From Ruminococcus sp. Phil15 (GTDB taxonomy: Bacteria > Bacillota > Clostridia > Oscillospirales > Ruminococcaceae), in assembly GCA_001940995.1 (NCBI GenBank), contig MSHC01000023.1, forward strand, positions 61,370 through 125,369: a stretch of 64,000 bases of DNA, in the 5' to 3' direction. The translations under genes and the position numbers were made by a program. The notes below the pieces were generated by a model. The model was given only the letters and a program-made list of their open reading frames with translations. It was not told the origin of the DNA and made no database searches. This document shows positions 52,309-61,023 of this stretch, in pieces (the first letter of the stretch is position 1; every line of letters starts with the position of its first letter).

Positions 52309-53274
52309 TTAAGCGTTCATTACTGCAACAGCGCCCGATGCAACCTTAGAGAAGCCGACCATAACAGAGCAGGCGATTTCCTCGCACTGTGTTGACATAA
52401 GCTTGTCAAAGTCCACGATAACGTCTGTCGCAAAAACGCTCTCTAATGCACAGGTGCTGTCGATACCTATGAGCATATCGTCCTCAAGGTTTGAACACTT
52501 GACGATTGTAACGCCGTAAGGTGTGACAACTCTGCCGGAGGACATAAAGTCGTTCACGCAGTACTTCATCTCGTCAAGAGCGAGAATGTCCGCCATAACA
52601 GCAGGCGTTGTGACGATTGTCGTCATATCGTACTGAGAGAGCGATGCCCAGAATGTTGAGAGGTCGGAGTATGCGATCTTGCTGCCTGCGATGCTTTTAG
52701 CAGTAACGCCGGTTGCAAGAACGGTAACGGCTTCAAGGTTAATGCTTCTGGCAACAGATGCGCCTACGTTGCGAAGAACAACTGCGAGCGCTTCGATACG
52801 CTGATTTCTGATAGATTCGTAGGTGCAGGAAAGCTTTCTGCCGAACTTCTTTACGGCTGTTGCAGAGGAAGCAAGCTTTACGGATGTTTCCGGAATTTCT
52901 CCGCCCTGTGCAATAGCTGAGTCAGCCTCGGAGGTGATAGTAAGACCTCTGAAATCAATGCCGTCCGTGTAGCCTACCGCCGCAGTAATGGACGGAAGAA
53001 TGCTCGCATTGTCCATGCCCTGCTTTATTGTTCTTCTTACAAACTCAGGGAAAAGTACGGCCGACTCTGTGGAAGAAAAGAACTTTTCCACCCTGTCGCA
53101 GTCCTTGCCGGAAACCTTGATGTCAAAGCGCTTGAGCTGTCTTTCAAAAGCGTCAAGCGAGGAAAGCTCCGTTCCTGCGTAGCCGTCGTCAGGGTCAAGC
53201 TGTGAAAGTACCTGAGTAAGAGTCTTTCCGCCGATGTTGTAAAGTGATTTTTCAAGTCTGATTTCGTTGTACAT
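52309..53274 (-). CDS. Phage major capsid protein (HK97-fold type)
   Basis: 321 residues, AAAGGA upstream of the ATG. An N-terminal arm of about 90 residues, then a body with DGIDFRGLTITSEADSAIAQGGEIPETSVKLASSATAVKKFGRKLSC, a helix rich in IRNQRIEALAVVLRNVGASVARSINLEAV, and a late VTPYGVTIVKCSNLEDDMLIGIDSTCALE: the common layout of HK97-fold capsid proteins. Intact and without stops. It lies after the protease gene in the usual order. Confidence 0.85.
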   Translation of the reverse strand: MYNEIRLEKSLYNIGGKTLTQVLSQLDPDDGYAGTELSSLDAFERQLKRFDIKVSGKDCDRVEKFFSSTESAVLFPEFVRRTIKQGMDNASILPSITAAVGYTDGIDFRGLTITSEADSAIAQGGEIPETSVKLASSATAVKKFGRKLSCTYESIRNQRIEALAVVLRNVGASVARSINLEAVTVLATGVTAKSIAGSKIAYSDLSTFWASLSQYDMTTIVTTPAVMADILALDEMKYCVNDFMSSGRVVTPYGVTIVKCSNLEDDMLIGIDSTCALESVFATDVIVDFDKLMSTQCEEIACSVMVGFSKVASGAVAVMNA

Positions 53275-53292
53275 AATATACGTCCTTTCAAA

Positions 53293-54153
53293 TTAAAGTC
53301 TGAATTGTCTGTTTTCGTCTGCCTTTTTGCTGCCGCCCAGCTGTGTAATAACAGGCGGCTGCGAGAGTTTTTTCCTTGCCGTATCGGTAAGGCTCTTTTT
53401 TAGGGATAAAAGTCTCTCTGTCGGTAAAAGTCCTGCGACAGCCTTAATGTCTGCCATAGGAATGATCGGCTCGATTATATACGAGCATTTTAAGACCTCT
53501 GCGATAAGCCTGTCACGAAGCTGTGAAAGCTCAAGCCGCTCAGCCTCCGGAACAGAAGCCTGTCCGCCCTGCATCGCCTTTGAAACGCCTGCGTTTTTCT
53601 GCGCAGGAACAGCGACAAAGCTCCACTCGTAAGCGTCTGTAGGCTCGCATAAAACTGTGTGACACAGCTTTCCGCCGTAGCGTCTGCCATTGATATGCGG
53701 GCAGGACTTTTTGCCCTTGTCCTCTCCGCATACCGAGCATCTCCTTACTGCGATACAGCACCCTACGCTGACCTCCTTCTTTATGCCGCCGTCTATTTCG
53801 GCAATAAGGTCGGCGTTTTTGGAAGTCCTTATCATGTATGCCTTGCCCACAACCGCCGTGTATATTTCGCCTGCCTCCGTCTTTCGGGAAGCGTCCTCTA
53901 TTACCTCGGTATCGAAAATTCTGGCGGTCTGGTTTTCGCCCCTTGGGTCGTGGTCAAATATGCCCGTCTTTCCCACAAAAAGCTCCGACAGCCTTTTGAG
54001 CGCAGGAACAGAGAAACGCTCGTTGTCCCTGTCAACCTCGTTGTCGCAAAGAATTACAGGAAAGGTGTAAACCTCGTCTGGGGTAAGCGCTTTTCTCGCA
54101 AATGAGTTGATTTTCCCCATAAGCTCGTCGTCAAGCGTAAATTCCGTCGTCAT
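53293..54153 (-). CDS. Phage prohead protease-like protein with Cys cluster
   Basis: 286 residues, AAAGGAGGAGG before the ATG; it overlaps the portal gene by 23 bases. The fold cues are TFPVILCDNEVDRDNERFSV, GIFDHD, EVSVGCCIAVRRCSVCGEDK and EWSFVAVPAQ, typical of phage prohead proteases. A zinc-knuckle-like CSVCG...CPH...C cluster is inserted, and the C-terminal helical part may be a scaffold. It would process the capsid shell during assembly. Confidence 0.78.
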   Translation of the reverse strand: MTTEFTLDDELMGKINSFARKALTPDEVYTFPVILCDNEVDRDNERFSVPALKRLSELFVGKTGIFDHDPRGENQTARIFDTEVIEDASRKTEAGEIYTAVVGKAYMIRTSKNADLIAEIDGGIKKEVSVGCCIAVRRCSVCGEDKGKKSCPHINGRRYGGKLCHTVLCEPTDAYEWSFVAVPAQKNAGVSKAMQGGQASVPEAERLELSQLRDRLIAEVLKCSYIIEPIIPMADIKAVAGLLPTERLLSLKKSLTDTARKKLSQPPVITQLGGSKKADENRQFRL

Positions 54154-55402
54154 AGCCCTCCTCCTTTCTTGTCTTTCTGTTGCGAAGCTCGATCTCCTCC
54201 GCCTGAGCGTTGTAAAGTCTTGCCTTTGAAAGCTCGGTTTCGTCCTGTAGGTTGATGTTGGACCATTCTACAGAAACGTCGCTGTCGCTGCCCCTGAGCG
54301 AGAGAAACGTCCGCCCGATTTTCTTTATCACAGGGGTGAGGATCCTCCTGTAATATTCAAGCTCGCTCGTGAGAATGTCTACCTGCTGTGTGCTCATTCG
54401 CTCTGTCGAGGACCAGTTAAGCCCTAAAAGGAACGGCGGTATGGAAAGCTTTGAAATAAGCTGCTGAAGAAGCTGACGTACAGGTATCTCAGTGTCTATA
54501 AGCTGATTGTCAGCGCCTATTACCTTGATGTCCACATCGCCGACAGCGATAAAGTCCTTGACTATGCCGTCTTTCTGACTTGTCATTCCGTCGGACCATT
54601 CCTTTGCGATCTGCTGCGCACGCTCTCTCGCAAACGCCCTGTCACAGCTGTCAGAGCTGGGCTTGTATGTGACAGCGTAACGCACGTTTCCCACCCTGTC
54701 GAAATTCTGCCCTATGCACCTGTAAATGCGCATAAGTACGTCCGCAAAGCAGGGGAGTCCACGAAGAAGCGAAACGCCCTCAGGATTTTTCGGACTCTCG
54801 TTTAAGATACTGCAAAGTATTCTTTCAGGGTGCGTGATTTCAAGCTCGTTTGAGCTGTCAAGAATAAAGTATCTCGCCTCAAGCGGAGTTTTGCCTCTCT
54901 TTATTCTCAAAATACTGCTGTCGCCGTTTGCAAGACCGGATATCTCGCCCGTTTCGCCGTCAATAACGACCTCGCCTATCGCTTTTCCGTAGGTGATAAG
55001 ACTGTCAAGATATGTGTCGATGAAAACGCCTAAAGATGCGCCCGATGTGTTGACGCTTATGTTGTCGCAGAAATAGTCAAGCTCAGCCTGAATCCTTTCG
55101 TCATCCGCCTTTAGCCTGAAATCTCCCACAAGCCTTACAAGCTTTCCTATGCAAGCGTCAATTATAGGCACGGAACGCCTCAGCGAATCGTAAAGCGAGC
55201 ATTCAAGATGCGAGGGGTTCGGCGAAAAGTGAAATAGGCTGTCGCTTCGTGCCGCAACCGCCGTTTCGGGGATAAATGCCCCCCGCTTACCTTCCGTGCC
55301 GCACTTTCCGGTGCTTCCATTCTTTTTTCTGAAAGAGATGATATTTTCCTCCTCCTTTGATTTGTATTGCGGTGCCGCCCAAAAGACCCTAGCGCCTGTC
55401 AA
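54131..55402 (-). CDS. Phage portal protein
   Basis: Up to 423 residues from a TTG at 55402, which has no ribosome site and overlaps the terminase gene by 14 bases. A strong AAAGGAGGAGG lies inside the frame, with ATC (55342) as the codon at the proper distance, so the true start is unclear. The portal core is evident: SLYDSLRRSVPIIDACIGKLVRLV, ITYGKAIGEVVID, and LISKLSIPPFLLGLNWSSTERMSTQQVDILTSELEYYRR. The portal ring is the DNA gate of the capsid. Confidence 0.87.
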   Translation of the reverse strand: MTGARVFWAAPQYKSKEEENIISFRKKNGSTGKCGTEGKRGAFIPETAVAARSDSLFHFSPNPSHLECSLYDSLRRSVPIIDACIGKLVRLVGDFRLKADDERIQAELDYFCDNISVNTSGASLGVFIDTYLDSLITYGKAIGEVVIDGETGEISGLANGDSSILRIKRGKTPLEARYFILDSSNELEITHPERILCSILNESPKNPEGVSLLRGLPCFADVLMRIYRCIGQNFDRVGNVRYAVTYKPSSDSCDRAFARERAQQIAKEWSDGMTSQKDGIVKDFIAVGDVDIKVIGADNQLIDTEIPVRQLLQQLISKLSIPPFLLGLNWSSTERMSTQQVDILTSELEYYRRILTPVIKKIGRTFLSLRGSDSDVSVEWSNINLQDETELSKARLYNAQAEEIELRNRKTRKEEGYDDGIYA

Positions 55403-56657
55403 CGCTCAGGGCGAAAAAGCCGTCTCCGCCGTCCATGTAATGCGCCGCAAAATAGCGTATGTCGTCCATTGCATGGTCGTTTTCCTTTACGGGAGTGTCG
55501 GATTTACACCTCTCGTCCCAGCGGTAAAGGTAAAACTCCCGTATTGCGTCCTTGCATTTTGAAGAAAACAAAAGCCTGTTTTCCGACAGCAGACCGCTTA
55601 CCTTTCTTATTCCGTTGAGTACGTCGTTTTTCGCAGGAATGACAGAGAATTTTCCGTGCCTTGAAATGCATTCAATAAACGACCTCGCAGACGGGTCGCA
55701 TATCACGGCTTCTATGTCGTAGCCCTCGCATAGCCTTTCAAGTCCGGCATAATGCTCCTCGTCAGTGCGCTGAATACCCGTAAGCCTCGACGAGTAGTAG
55801 TATTCGTCAAGCCTCAGCGCACGTCCGTCACTGCATATTCCCCATAGCCCGAAGCTTGACGGGTTTACAGTTCCGTAGTCACAGCTCACAGCATACCGCA
55901 CAATTTTGGCGTCTGCAGGGATAATGTCAAAAACGTGCCTCTCCTGTGAGAAGTTCTCGTACACATTACCGCTCGTTGCCGACCATAGCCCCAGTACGAA
56001 ACGCTCGTAGAACGCACCCGTGTAAAGCGTGTGATAACGCCTCCTGATGTCGGGAGAAAGAGAGGGGTTGTCGTCAAGCGAAAAATGAAGATAGAGAATG
56101 TTTTTCTTCTCGGCAAGGTCTATCCATTCTGTCTTGAACCAGTGAAACGGGTTGTCAGGATTGCAGTTGAACCATAGCTTCGAGCCTGAAACAGAGCATC
56201 TCGCAACCGCCTGCTGAACAAACGACTGAGGCATCAATACGACCTCGTCAAGATATATTCCGCAGAGCGTGACGCCCTGAATGAGCGACGCAGAGCCTTC
56301 GTCCTTTCCGCCGAAAAGGTGAAAGACGTTGGTGCGTCTGCCAAGGGAAACGGTCAGAGTGTTTTTTGAGCGATGCTCTTTTACCGTCATTCCAAGCTTT
56401 GTAAGAAACGGGATAAGCGGAGAAATGACGTTCCTGCGAAGCGAGGTTATCGTCTTTCCGCAAACGCCGAAGCAGCCGTCCGAAAATCTCGTCATCGCCC
56501 AGATGAAAAAAGATGCCGACATACAAAAGCTCTTTCCCGAACGCACTGCGCCATCGCAGATTATTCCGTCATAGCGTTTAGTATCGCTCCTCCTCCACCA
56601 GTTCAGAACAAGCTTCTGCTTTTTTGAAAAACGGTATCTCTTACTCAGATTCGCCAT
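55389..56657 (-). CDS. PBSX-family phage terminase large subunit
   Basis: 422 residues from the ATG at 56657, overlapping terS by 17 bases. The ATPase has Walker A DGAVRSGKS and Walker B GIYLDEV. The nuclease domain keeps the three acidic clusters (AVSCDYGT, AVICDPSA and ENDHAMDDIRYFA). All motifs needed for DNA packaging appear intact. It is of the PBSX/XtmB type. Confidence 0.93.
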   Translation of the reverse strand: MANLSKRYRFSKKQKLVLNWWRRSDTKRYDGIICDGAVRSGKSFCMSASFFIWAMTRFSDGCFGVCGKTITSLRRNVISPLIPFLTKLGMTVKEHRSKNTLTVSLGRRTNVFHLFGGKDEGSASLIQGVTLCGIYLDEVVLMPQSFVQQAVARCSVSGSKLWFNCNPDNPFHWFKTEWIDLAEKKNILYLHFSLDDNPSLSPDIRRRYHTLYTGAFYERFVLGLWSATSGNVYENFSQERHVFDIIPADAKIVRYAVSCDYGTVNPSSFGLWGICSDGRALRLDEYYYSSRLTGIQRTDEEHYAGLERLCEGYDIEAVICDPSARSFIECISRHGKFSVIPAKNDVLNGIRKVSGLLSENRLLFSSKCKDAIREFYLYRWDERCKSDTPVKENDHAMDDIRYFAAHYMDGGDGFFALSVDRR

Positions 56658-57111
56658 CTCCGTCAAGCGCCTTTAAAAAGCTCATCGCAGAATTTTCGCT
56701 GGTTCCCGTCCTGTCAAGCTCGTATAACGCCTCCAGCGCCTTCTGCCTGTCATACAGCTTCAGGTCAACGCCGCCGTCTTTGTCGCGCTTTACAGCGGAA
56801 ACAAGACTAAGATCAAGCGTGTCGATAAATTTCTGCGTAACCGACTCTGTTTCCGTAAACGCAAGCTTTATCGCATCGTTGCATTGCCCGAATGCGATTT
56901 TCTCAAGCCCCGACCTTACACAGTCGTAAAGCCTCTGCCTGTCACGGAAGCTCTTTTCAATAAGCTTCCTGACGTACGGCCTTGAAAGCAGGGAAAGTCC
57001 CGCAGAAAGAGCCTCATCAGGCGGATATCCGCAGGTAGCGGCGGCAGTCTTTGGGTCGCAGCATTGTGAAAATACCAGTGCGAATGTCTTTAAATCCGGA
57101 TTATTCTCCAT
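56641..57111 (-). CDS. Phage terminase small subunit-like protein
   Basis: 156 residues from the ATG at 57111, eight bases after AAGGAGG. An N-terminal helix-turn-helix-like part (FALVFSQCCDPKTAAATCGYPPDEALSAGLSLLSRPYVRKLI) resembles small terminase subunits that recognise packaging DNA, followed by a helical oligomerisation part. It is the first gene of the capsid operon, directly before terL. Confidence 0.75.
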   Translation of the reverse strand: MENNPDLKTFALVFSQCCDPKTAAATCGYPPDEALSAGLSLLSRPYVRKLIEKSFRDRQRLYDCVRSGLEKIAFGQCNDAIKLAFTETESVTQKFIDTLDLSLVSAVKRDKDGGVDLKLYDRQKALEALYELDRTGTSENSAMSFLKALDGDGESE

Positions 57112-57130
57112 TTGCAATTCCTCCTTTTTA

Positions 57131-57197
57131 AGTTTCGGTGTAAATCCGTTTGTGAGGGGGGATAACGAATAACCCTCCCGTAATCAGTCCCGAAACT
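57131..57197 (-). promoter_or_regulatory. Structured leader hairpin of the capsid operon
   Basis: On the minus strand AGTTTCGG pairs with CCGAAACT (57190-57197 with 57131-57138) and encloses GGGAGGG...CCCCCC. It lies just before the terS ribosome site. Confidence 0.6.
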
Positions 57198-57223
57198 AAA
57201 AAAGTTGCACTGAAAGGTGCAAC
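57197..57223 (-). terminator. Terminator in the capsid-operon leader
   Basis: Minus strand GTTGCAC (57217-57223) pairs with GTGCAAC (57204-57210), then TTTTTT. No minus-strand gene lies upstream in the 500-base gap, so it should act on the operon's own leader or end a short RNA. Confidence 0.75.
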
Positions 57224-57254
57224 AGTATTAAAATATATAATAGAATATGAATAT

Positions 57255-57272
57255 TTTGTACATTTGTACAAA
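57255..57272. promoter_or_regulatory. Operator-like inverted repeat upstream of capsid operon
   Basis: TTTGTACA-TT-TGTACAAA, perfect 8-bp arms, in an AT-rich stretch with several possible -10 boxes on the minus strand. A repressor site is inferred. Confidence 0.5.
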
Positions 57273-57394
57273 CTCTGTGCGTAAAATATAGCAAATTTTA
57301 CTATATAATTCCGTCAAAATAACGAGTACACCCCCGTGACAGCCCGTTTTAATAAGTAAAAACGTAGATTTGTATGCGTTACAGGTCCAATTGT

Positions 57395-57423
57395 TTGACT
57401 TTTTAGGAAAATCTGTTTATAAT
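57395..57423 (+). promoter_or_regulatory. Promoter of glgP
   Basis: TTGACT (57395-57400), 17-bp spacer, TATAAT (57418-57423). The remaining 200-base leader to glgP shows no gene or clear riboswitch. Confidence 0.85.
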
Positions 57424-57622
57424 AAGTATGTTAATATGTTAACGATGAGGGGATAATTGCGCCAAAACGCTAAAACACTTTACCGATTAACAAAAAACAG
57501 TTGAACAAAAACCAAGATTTTGATAAAATCAATATTGTTGCGACATTTTTTGAAATAACTTTGCCGCAGCACACGGAAGATAACAAGCCCTTGCGGCTTA
57601 AATATTAGGAGGAGAGTAATTT

Positions 57623-60040
57623 ATGGCAAATGTGTCCAAGACCATTACCAAGAAGGAACTTAAAGAACGTTTTGAAACCGTTCTTCACGAGGAGTTTGAC
57701 ACAACCCCTGACAAGGCTTCTGACAAGCAGATCTACGAAGCGCTCGCCGCAGTAGTAATCAAGATTTTAAGGGATAAGCGCAGAAATTTTACAATCAAGA
57801 CCGAATCCCTCGGCAACAAGAAGATATACTATCTTTCAATGGAATTTCTTATGGGCAGATCCCTCAAGACCAGCATCTATAACCTCGAAATGGTTAAGGA
57901 AGCAACAGACGTGCTGAAGGACTACGGCATCAATATCTCAAGCATCTACGAGCAGGAGCCGGACGCAGGTCTCGGAAACGGCGGTCTCGGCAGACTCGCA
58001 GCCTGCTACCTCGACGCACTCGCAGCTCAGGGCTACCACGCAACAGGCTACTCTATCTGCTACGAGTACGGTATATTCAAGCAGAAGATCGTTGACGGCT
58101 GGCAGACAGAGCTTCCCGACAACTGGTTGCCGGGCGGAAAGGCTTGGCTCGTTCCGCATACCGACAGAGCGGTAGAGGTCCATTTTGACGGACAGCTCAA
58201 GGAGTACTGGGATAATCAGTACCACCACGTTACACACGAGGGCTATACGACAGTTCTCGCAGTACCTTATGACATGTATGTCTCCGGCTATGACAGCGAA
58301 GCTGTATCCTGCCTCAGACTCTGGAAAGCAGAATGTCCAAGCTTTGATATGAGTATGTTCAACAAGGGCGACTACTCAAAGGCGCTCGGTCAGAACATTA
58401 TATCTCAGGCTATTACTAAGGTTCTTTACCCTAACGATAACCACGCAGAGGGCAAGTCGCTCCGTTTAAGACAGCAGTATTTCCTCTGCGCCGCATCTAT
58501 CGGCGATATAGTTGACAGACATATGAGAACCTACGGTACGCTCGATAATCTACACGATAAGGTAGCTATCCATATCAACGATACCCACCCGACGCTCGCT
58601 ATCCCCGAGCTTATGAGAGTCTTTCTCGACGACTGCGGATATTCTTGGGATAAGGCTTGGCATATCGTTACAAACACATTCGCATATACAAACCATACTG
58701 TTATGCCGGAAGCCCTCGAAAGATGGGACTGCAACCTCTTAAAGAGCGTTACGCCTAGAATTTTCTCTATCATCATCGAGATTAACGAGCGTTACTGCCG
58801 TGACCTCTGGGAGAGATATAAGGACGAAGCAAAGGTCTCGAGTATGTCCATTATCGAGAATAATAAGGTCAAGATGGCAACGCTCTGCGTCCACGCTTCA
58901 CATACTGTAAACGGCGTTGCTAAGATCCACTCTGAGATTATCAAGAAGGAAACGTTCGCAAACGAGTATGCAGATACTCCGACAAAGTTTAAGAACGTTA
59001 CAAACGGTATCGCATACAGAAGATGGCTCTACCAGTCAAACGACGGACTTACTAAGCTTCTCTGCAACAAGATCGGCAGCGGATTTTTGAAGAATGCCGC
59101 AGAGCTTTCAAAGCTTTCCGTTTTCAAGGACGACGAGGAAGTATTAAATAAGCTCTATGAAATAAAGCTTGCAAATAAGAAGAACTTTGCAAAGTATGTT
59201 AAGAACCAGTACGGCGTAGCGCTTAATCCTGATTCTATCTTCGACGTGCAGGTTAAGCGTCTGCACGAGTATAAGCGTCAGCAGCTCAATGCGCTCAATA
59301 TCATCGCCGAGTACAATTATCTGAAGGAAAACCCAAACGCAGACTTTACTCCTAAGACATATATCTTTGCGGCAAAGGCAGCGCCGGGCTACTATATGGC
59401 AAAGCAGATTATCAAGCTTATCTGGAACATCTCCGAGGAGCTTAAAAAGGATAATGTTATCGGCGAAAAGCTCAGGGTCATCTTCCTTGAGGACTACTGC
59501 GTATCGCTCTCAGAGATCCTTATGCCGGCAGCAGATATTTCCGAGCAGATTTCTCTCGCAGGCACGGAAGCGTCAGGTACAGGTAATATGAAGCTTATGA
59601 TTAACGGCGCTGTTACCTTAGGTACAATGGACGGCGCAAACGTTGAGATTCATGAAGCAGTCGGCGACGATAACATCATTATCTTCGGTATGAACGTAGA
59701 CGAGGTCAACTCTAAAAAGAGCGGCTATAACCCTCAGAGCTACTATGATTCAAATGACGTTATCAAGAAGGCTATCGACACTATGCAGTATGGCATCAAC
59801 GACCAGAAGTTTGACGAGATTGCTACAATGCTCAAGACTTCCGACACATATATGACGCTTGCCGACTTCGATTCCTACCAGAAGGCGCAGGCTTATGCGT
59901 CAGAGTGTTACAGGGACAGAATGAAGTGGCAGAAGATGTCGCTTGCCAATATCGCAGGCGCAGGAATCTTCTCCGCAGACCGTTCCGTAAATGAGTATGC
60001 AAGAGATATATGGGGTCTTAAAAAGATTACAGATAAGTAA
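57623..60040 (+). CDS. glgP: Glycogen/starch phosphorylase
   Basis: 805 residues, usual length, AGGAGGAGA upstream of the ATG. It releases glucose-1-phosphate from alpha-1,4-glucans in the cytoplasm, with pyridoxal phosphate bound at the Lys of EASGTGNMKLMINGAVTLGT. Also seen are YYLSMEFLMGRSLKTSIYNL, GLGNGGLGRLAACYLDA and HLNDTHP-like IHINDTHPTLA. Single-gene unit with its own promoter and terminator; codon usage suggests strong expression. Confidence 0.98.
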   Translation: MANVSKTITKKELKERFETVLHEEFDTTPDKASDKQIYEALAAVVIKILRDKRRNFTIKTESLGNKKIYYLSMEFLMGRSLKTSIYNLEMVKEATDVLKDYGINISSIYEQEPDAGLGNGGLGRLAACYLDALAAQGYHATGYSICYEYGIFKQKIVDGWQTELPDNWLPGGKAWLVPHTDRAVEVHFDGQLKEYWDNQYHHVTHEGYTTVLAVPYDMYVSGYDSEAVSCLRLWKAECPSFDMSMFNKGDYSKALGQNIISQAITKVLYPNDNHAEGKSLRLRQQYFLCAASIGDIVDRHMRTYGTLDNLHDKVAIHINDTHPTLAIPELMRVFLDDCGYSWDKAWHIVTNTFAYTNHTVMPEALERWDCNLLKSVTPRIFSIIIEINERYCRDLWERYKDEAKVSSMSIIENNKVKMATLCVHASHTVNGVAKIHSEIIKKETFANEYADTPTKFKNVTNGIAYRRWLYQSNDGLTKLLCNKIGSGFLKNAAELSKLSVFKDDEEVLNKLYEIKLANKKNFAKYVKNQYGVALNPDSIFDVQVKRLHEYKRQQLNALNIIAEYNYLKENPNADFTPKTYIFAAKAAPGYYMAKQIIKLIWNISEELKKDNVIGEKLRVIFLEDYCVSLSEILMPAADISEQISLAGTEASGTGNMKLMINGAVTLGTMDGANVEIHEAVGDDNIIIFGMNVDEVNSKKSGYNPQSYYDSNDVIKKAIDTMQYGINDQKFDEIATMLKTSDTYMTLADFDSYQKAQAYASECYRDRMKWQKMSLANIAGAGIFSADRSVNEYARDIWGLKKITDK

Positions 60041-60051
60041 ATAAGACATAA

Positions 60052-60094
60052 TAAAACATCCGTGAATTTTTAATATCCACGGATGTTATTTTTT
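60052..60094. terminator. Terminator between glgP and NlpC/P60-like gene
   Basis: AACATCCGTG...CACGGATGTT stem with a T run on the plus strand. Confidence 0.87.
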
Positions 60095-60096
60095 AT

Positions 60097-61008
60097 CTAC
60101 GAAAACAGATCCTCCAGAATTTCCTCAGGCGTCATATTAAAGTAGCCGTCCGGGTCGGAGAGAATACCTCCGTCAAACCTGTACCTGTCGTAGTCGGTCA
60201 GATAGCCGACGCCCCTCTCGCAGGTCGAGTATTTGTTGAAGCATTCGCTCCTGTACTTTTTCATATATTTTTCGGCAAGCGCAATAGCCTCGCTGTCGCC
60301 GCTTCCGTCCGGCGTAACAGTGCCGCATATCGAAACCGCAGGCGGGGAAGCGTGCATAAGTACTACGCTCCCGTCGCCGCATTGCCCTACGGCTATGAAA
60401 ACGTGCCCTTTTTTGCACATTATATCTCCTGCACGGTATGAGTCAACCTCGCTTTTTGGGGTCAGAGTTCCGCCGAACAGCCTTAGATAATTGTCCGCCA
60501 CAGTCCCCGACTGAAAAACATATCCGCTGTCGCTGTATAAATCCCCGAATACCTGATATACAGACCAGCCGAGATATCCCGTGCAGTCAAGACCGTCGTG
60601 TATCTGAAACGCCGTTTCCGCCGTATTGTAGTCAGAGCCGTTTTCAGTAAAGAATTCGTACCACCGTCCGCTTACTCCATATGTCATAGCGTCAATGCCT
60701 GCCGCAGTGTCGGATTCGTTCCAGCCTCCGCTCCATACATATAAACATCGTCCGACAGGCTGTGACGCAGCGGAAAGAAAAGCCTTGACTGTGTAAGAGC
60801 CGTCAACGGGCTTTGCTTCAGAGTCGTCAATTTCAGAAGAAGCATTCTCAGAAGTTTTATCTGCCTTAGACGTCGTGTTTTCAGATGTTGATGCAGAAGA
60901 TACATCAGCAGAATTTCCGCCACTGTCAGGCTTTTCTGAGCCGCCGCCTCCGCAGCCGCATAGCGTGAGAGCTATGGATAAGGCGAGCGTTAAAACAGTC
61001 TTTTTCAT
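60097..61008 (-). CDS. NlpC/P60-like lipoprotein
   Basis: 303 residues, AAAGGA upstream of the ATG. Lipoprotein signal (LTLALSIALTLCGCGGGG), a Ser/Asp/Glu linker (about 25-70), then an NlpC/P60-like papain-fold domain: LDCTGYLGWSVYQVFGD with the Cys nucleophile position, AGDIMCKKGHVFIAVGQ with the His, and VVLMHASPP. The likely role is cutting wall peptides at the cell surface. It lies 15 bases after the polytopic membrane protein gene. Confidence 0.82.
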   Translation of the reverse strand: MKKTVLTLALSIALTLCGCGGGGSEKPDSGGNSADVSSASTSENTTSKADKTSENASSEIDDSEAKPVDGSYTVKAFLSAASQPVGRCLYVWSGGWNESDTAAGIDAMTYGVSGRWYEFFTENGSDYNTAETAFQIHDGLDCTGYLGWSVYQVFGDLYSDSGYVFQSGTVADNYLRLFGGTLTPKSEVDSYRAGDIMCKKGHVFIAVGQCGDGSVVLMHASPPAVSICGTVTPDGSGDSEAIALAEKYMKKYRSECFNKYSTCERGVGYLTDYDRYRFDGGILSDPDGYFNMTPEEILEDLFS

Positions 61009-61023
61009 TTTGCAGTCCTTTCA

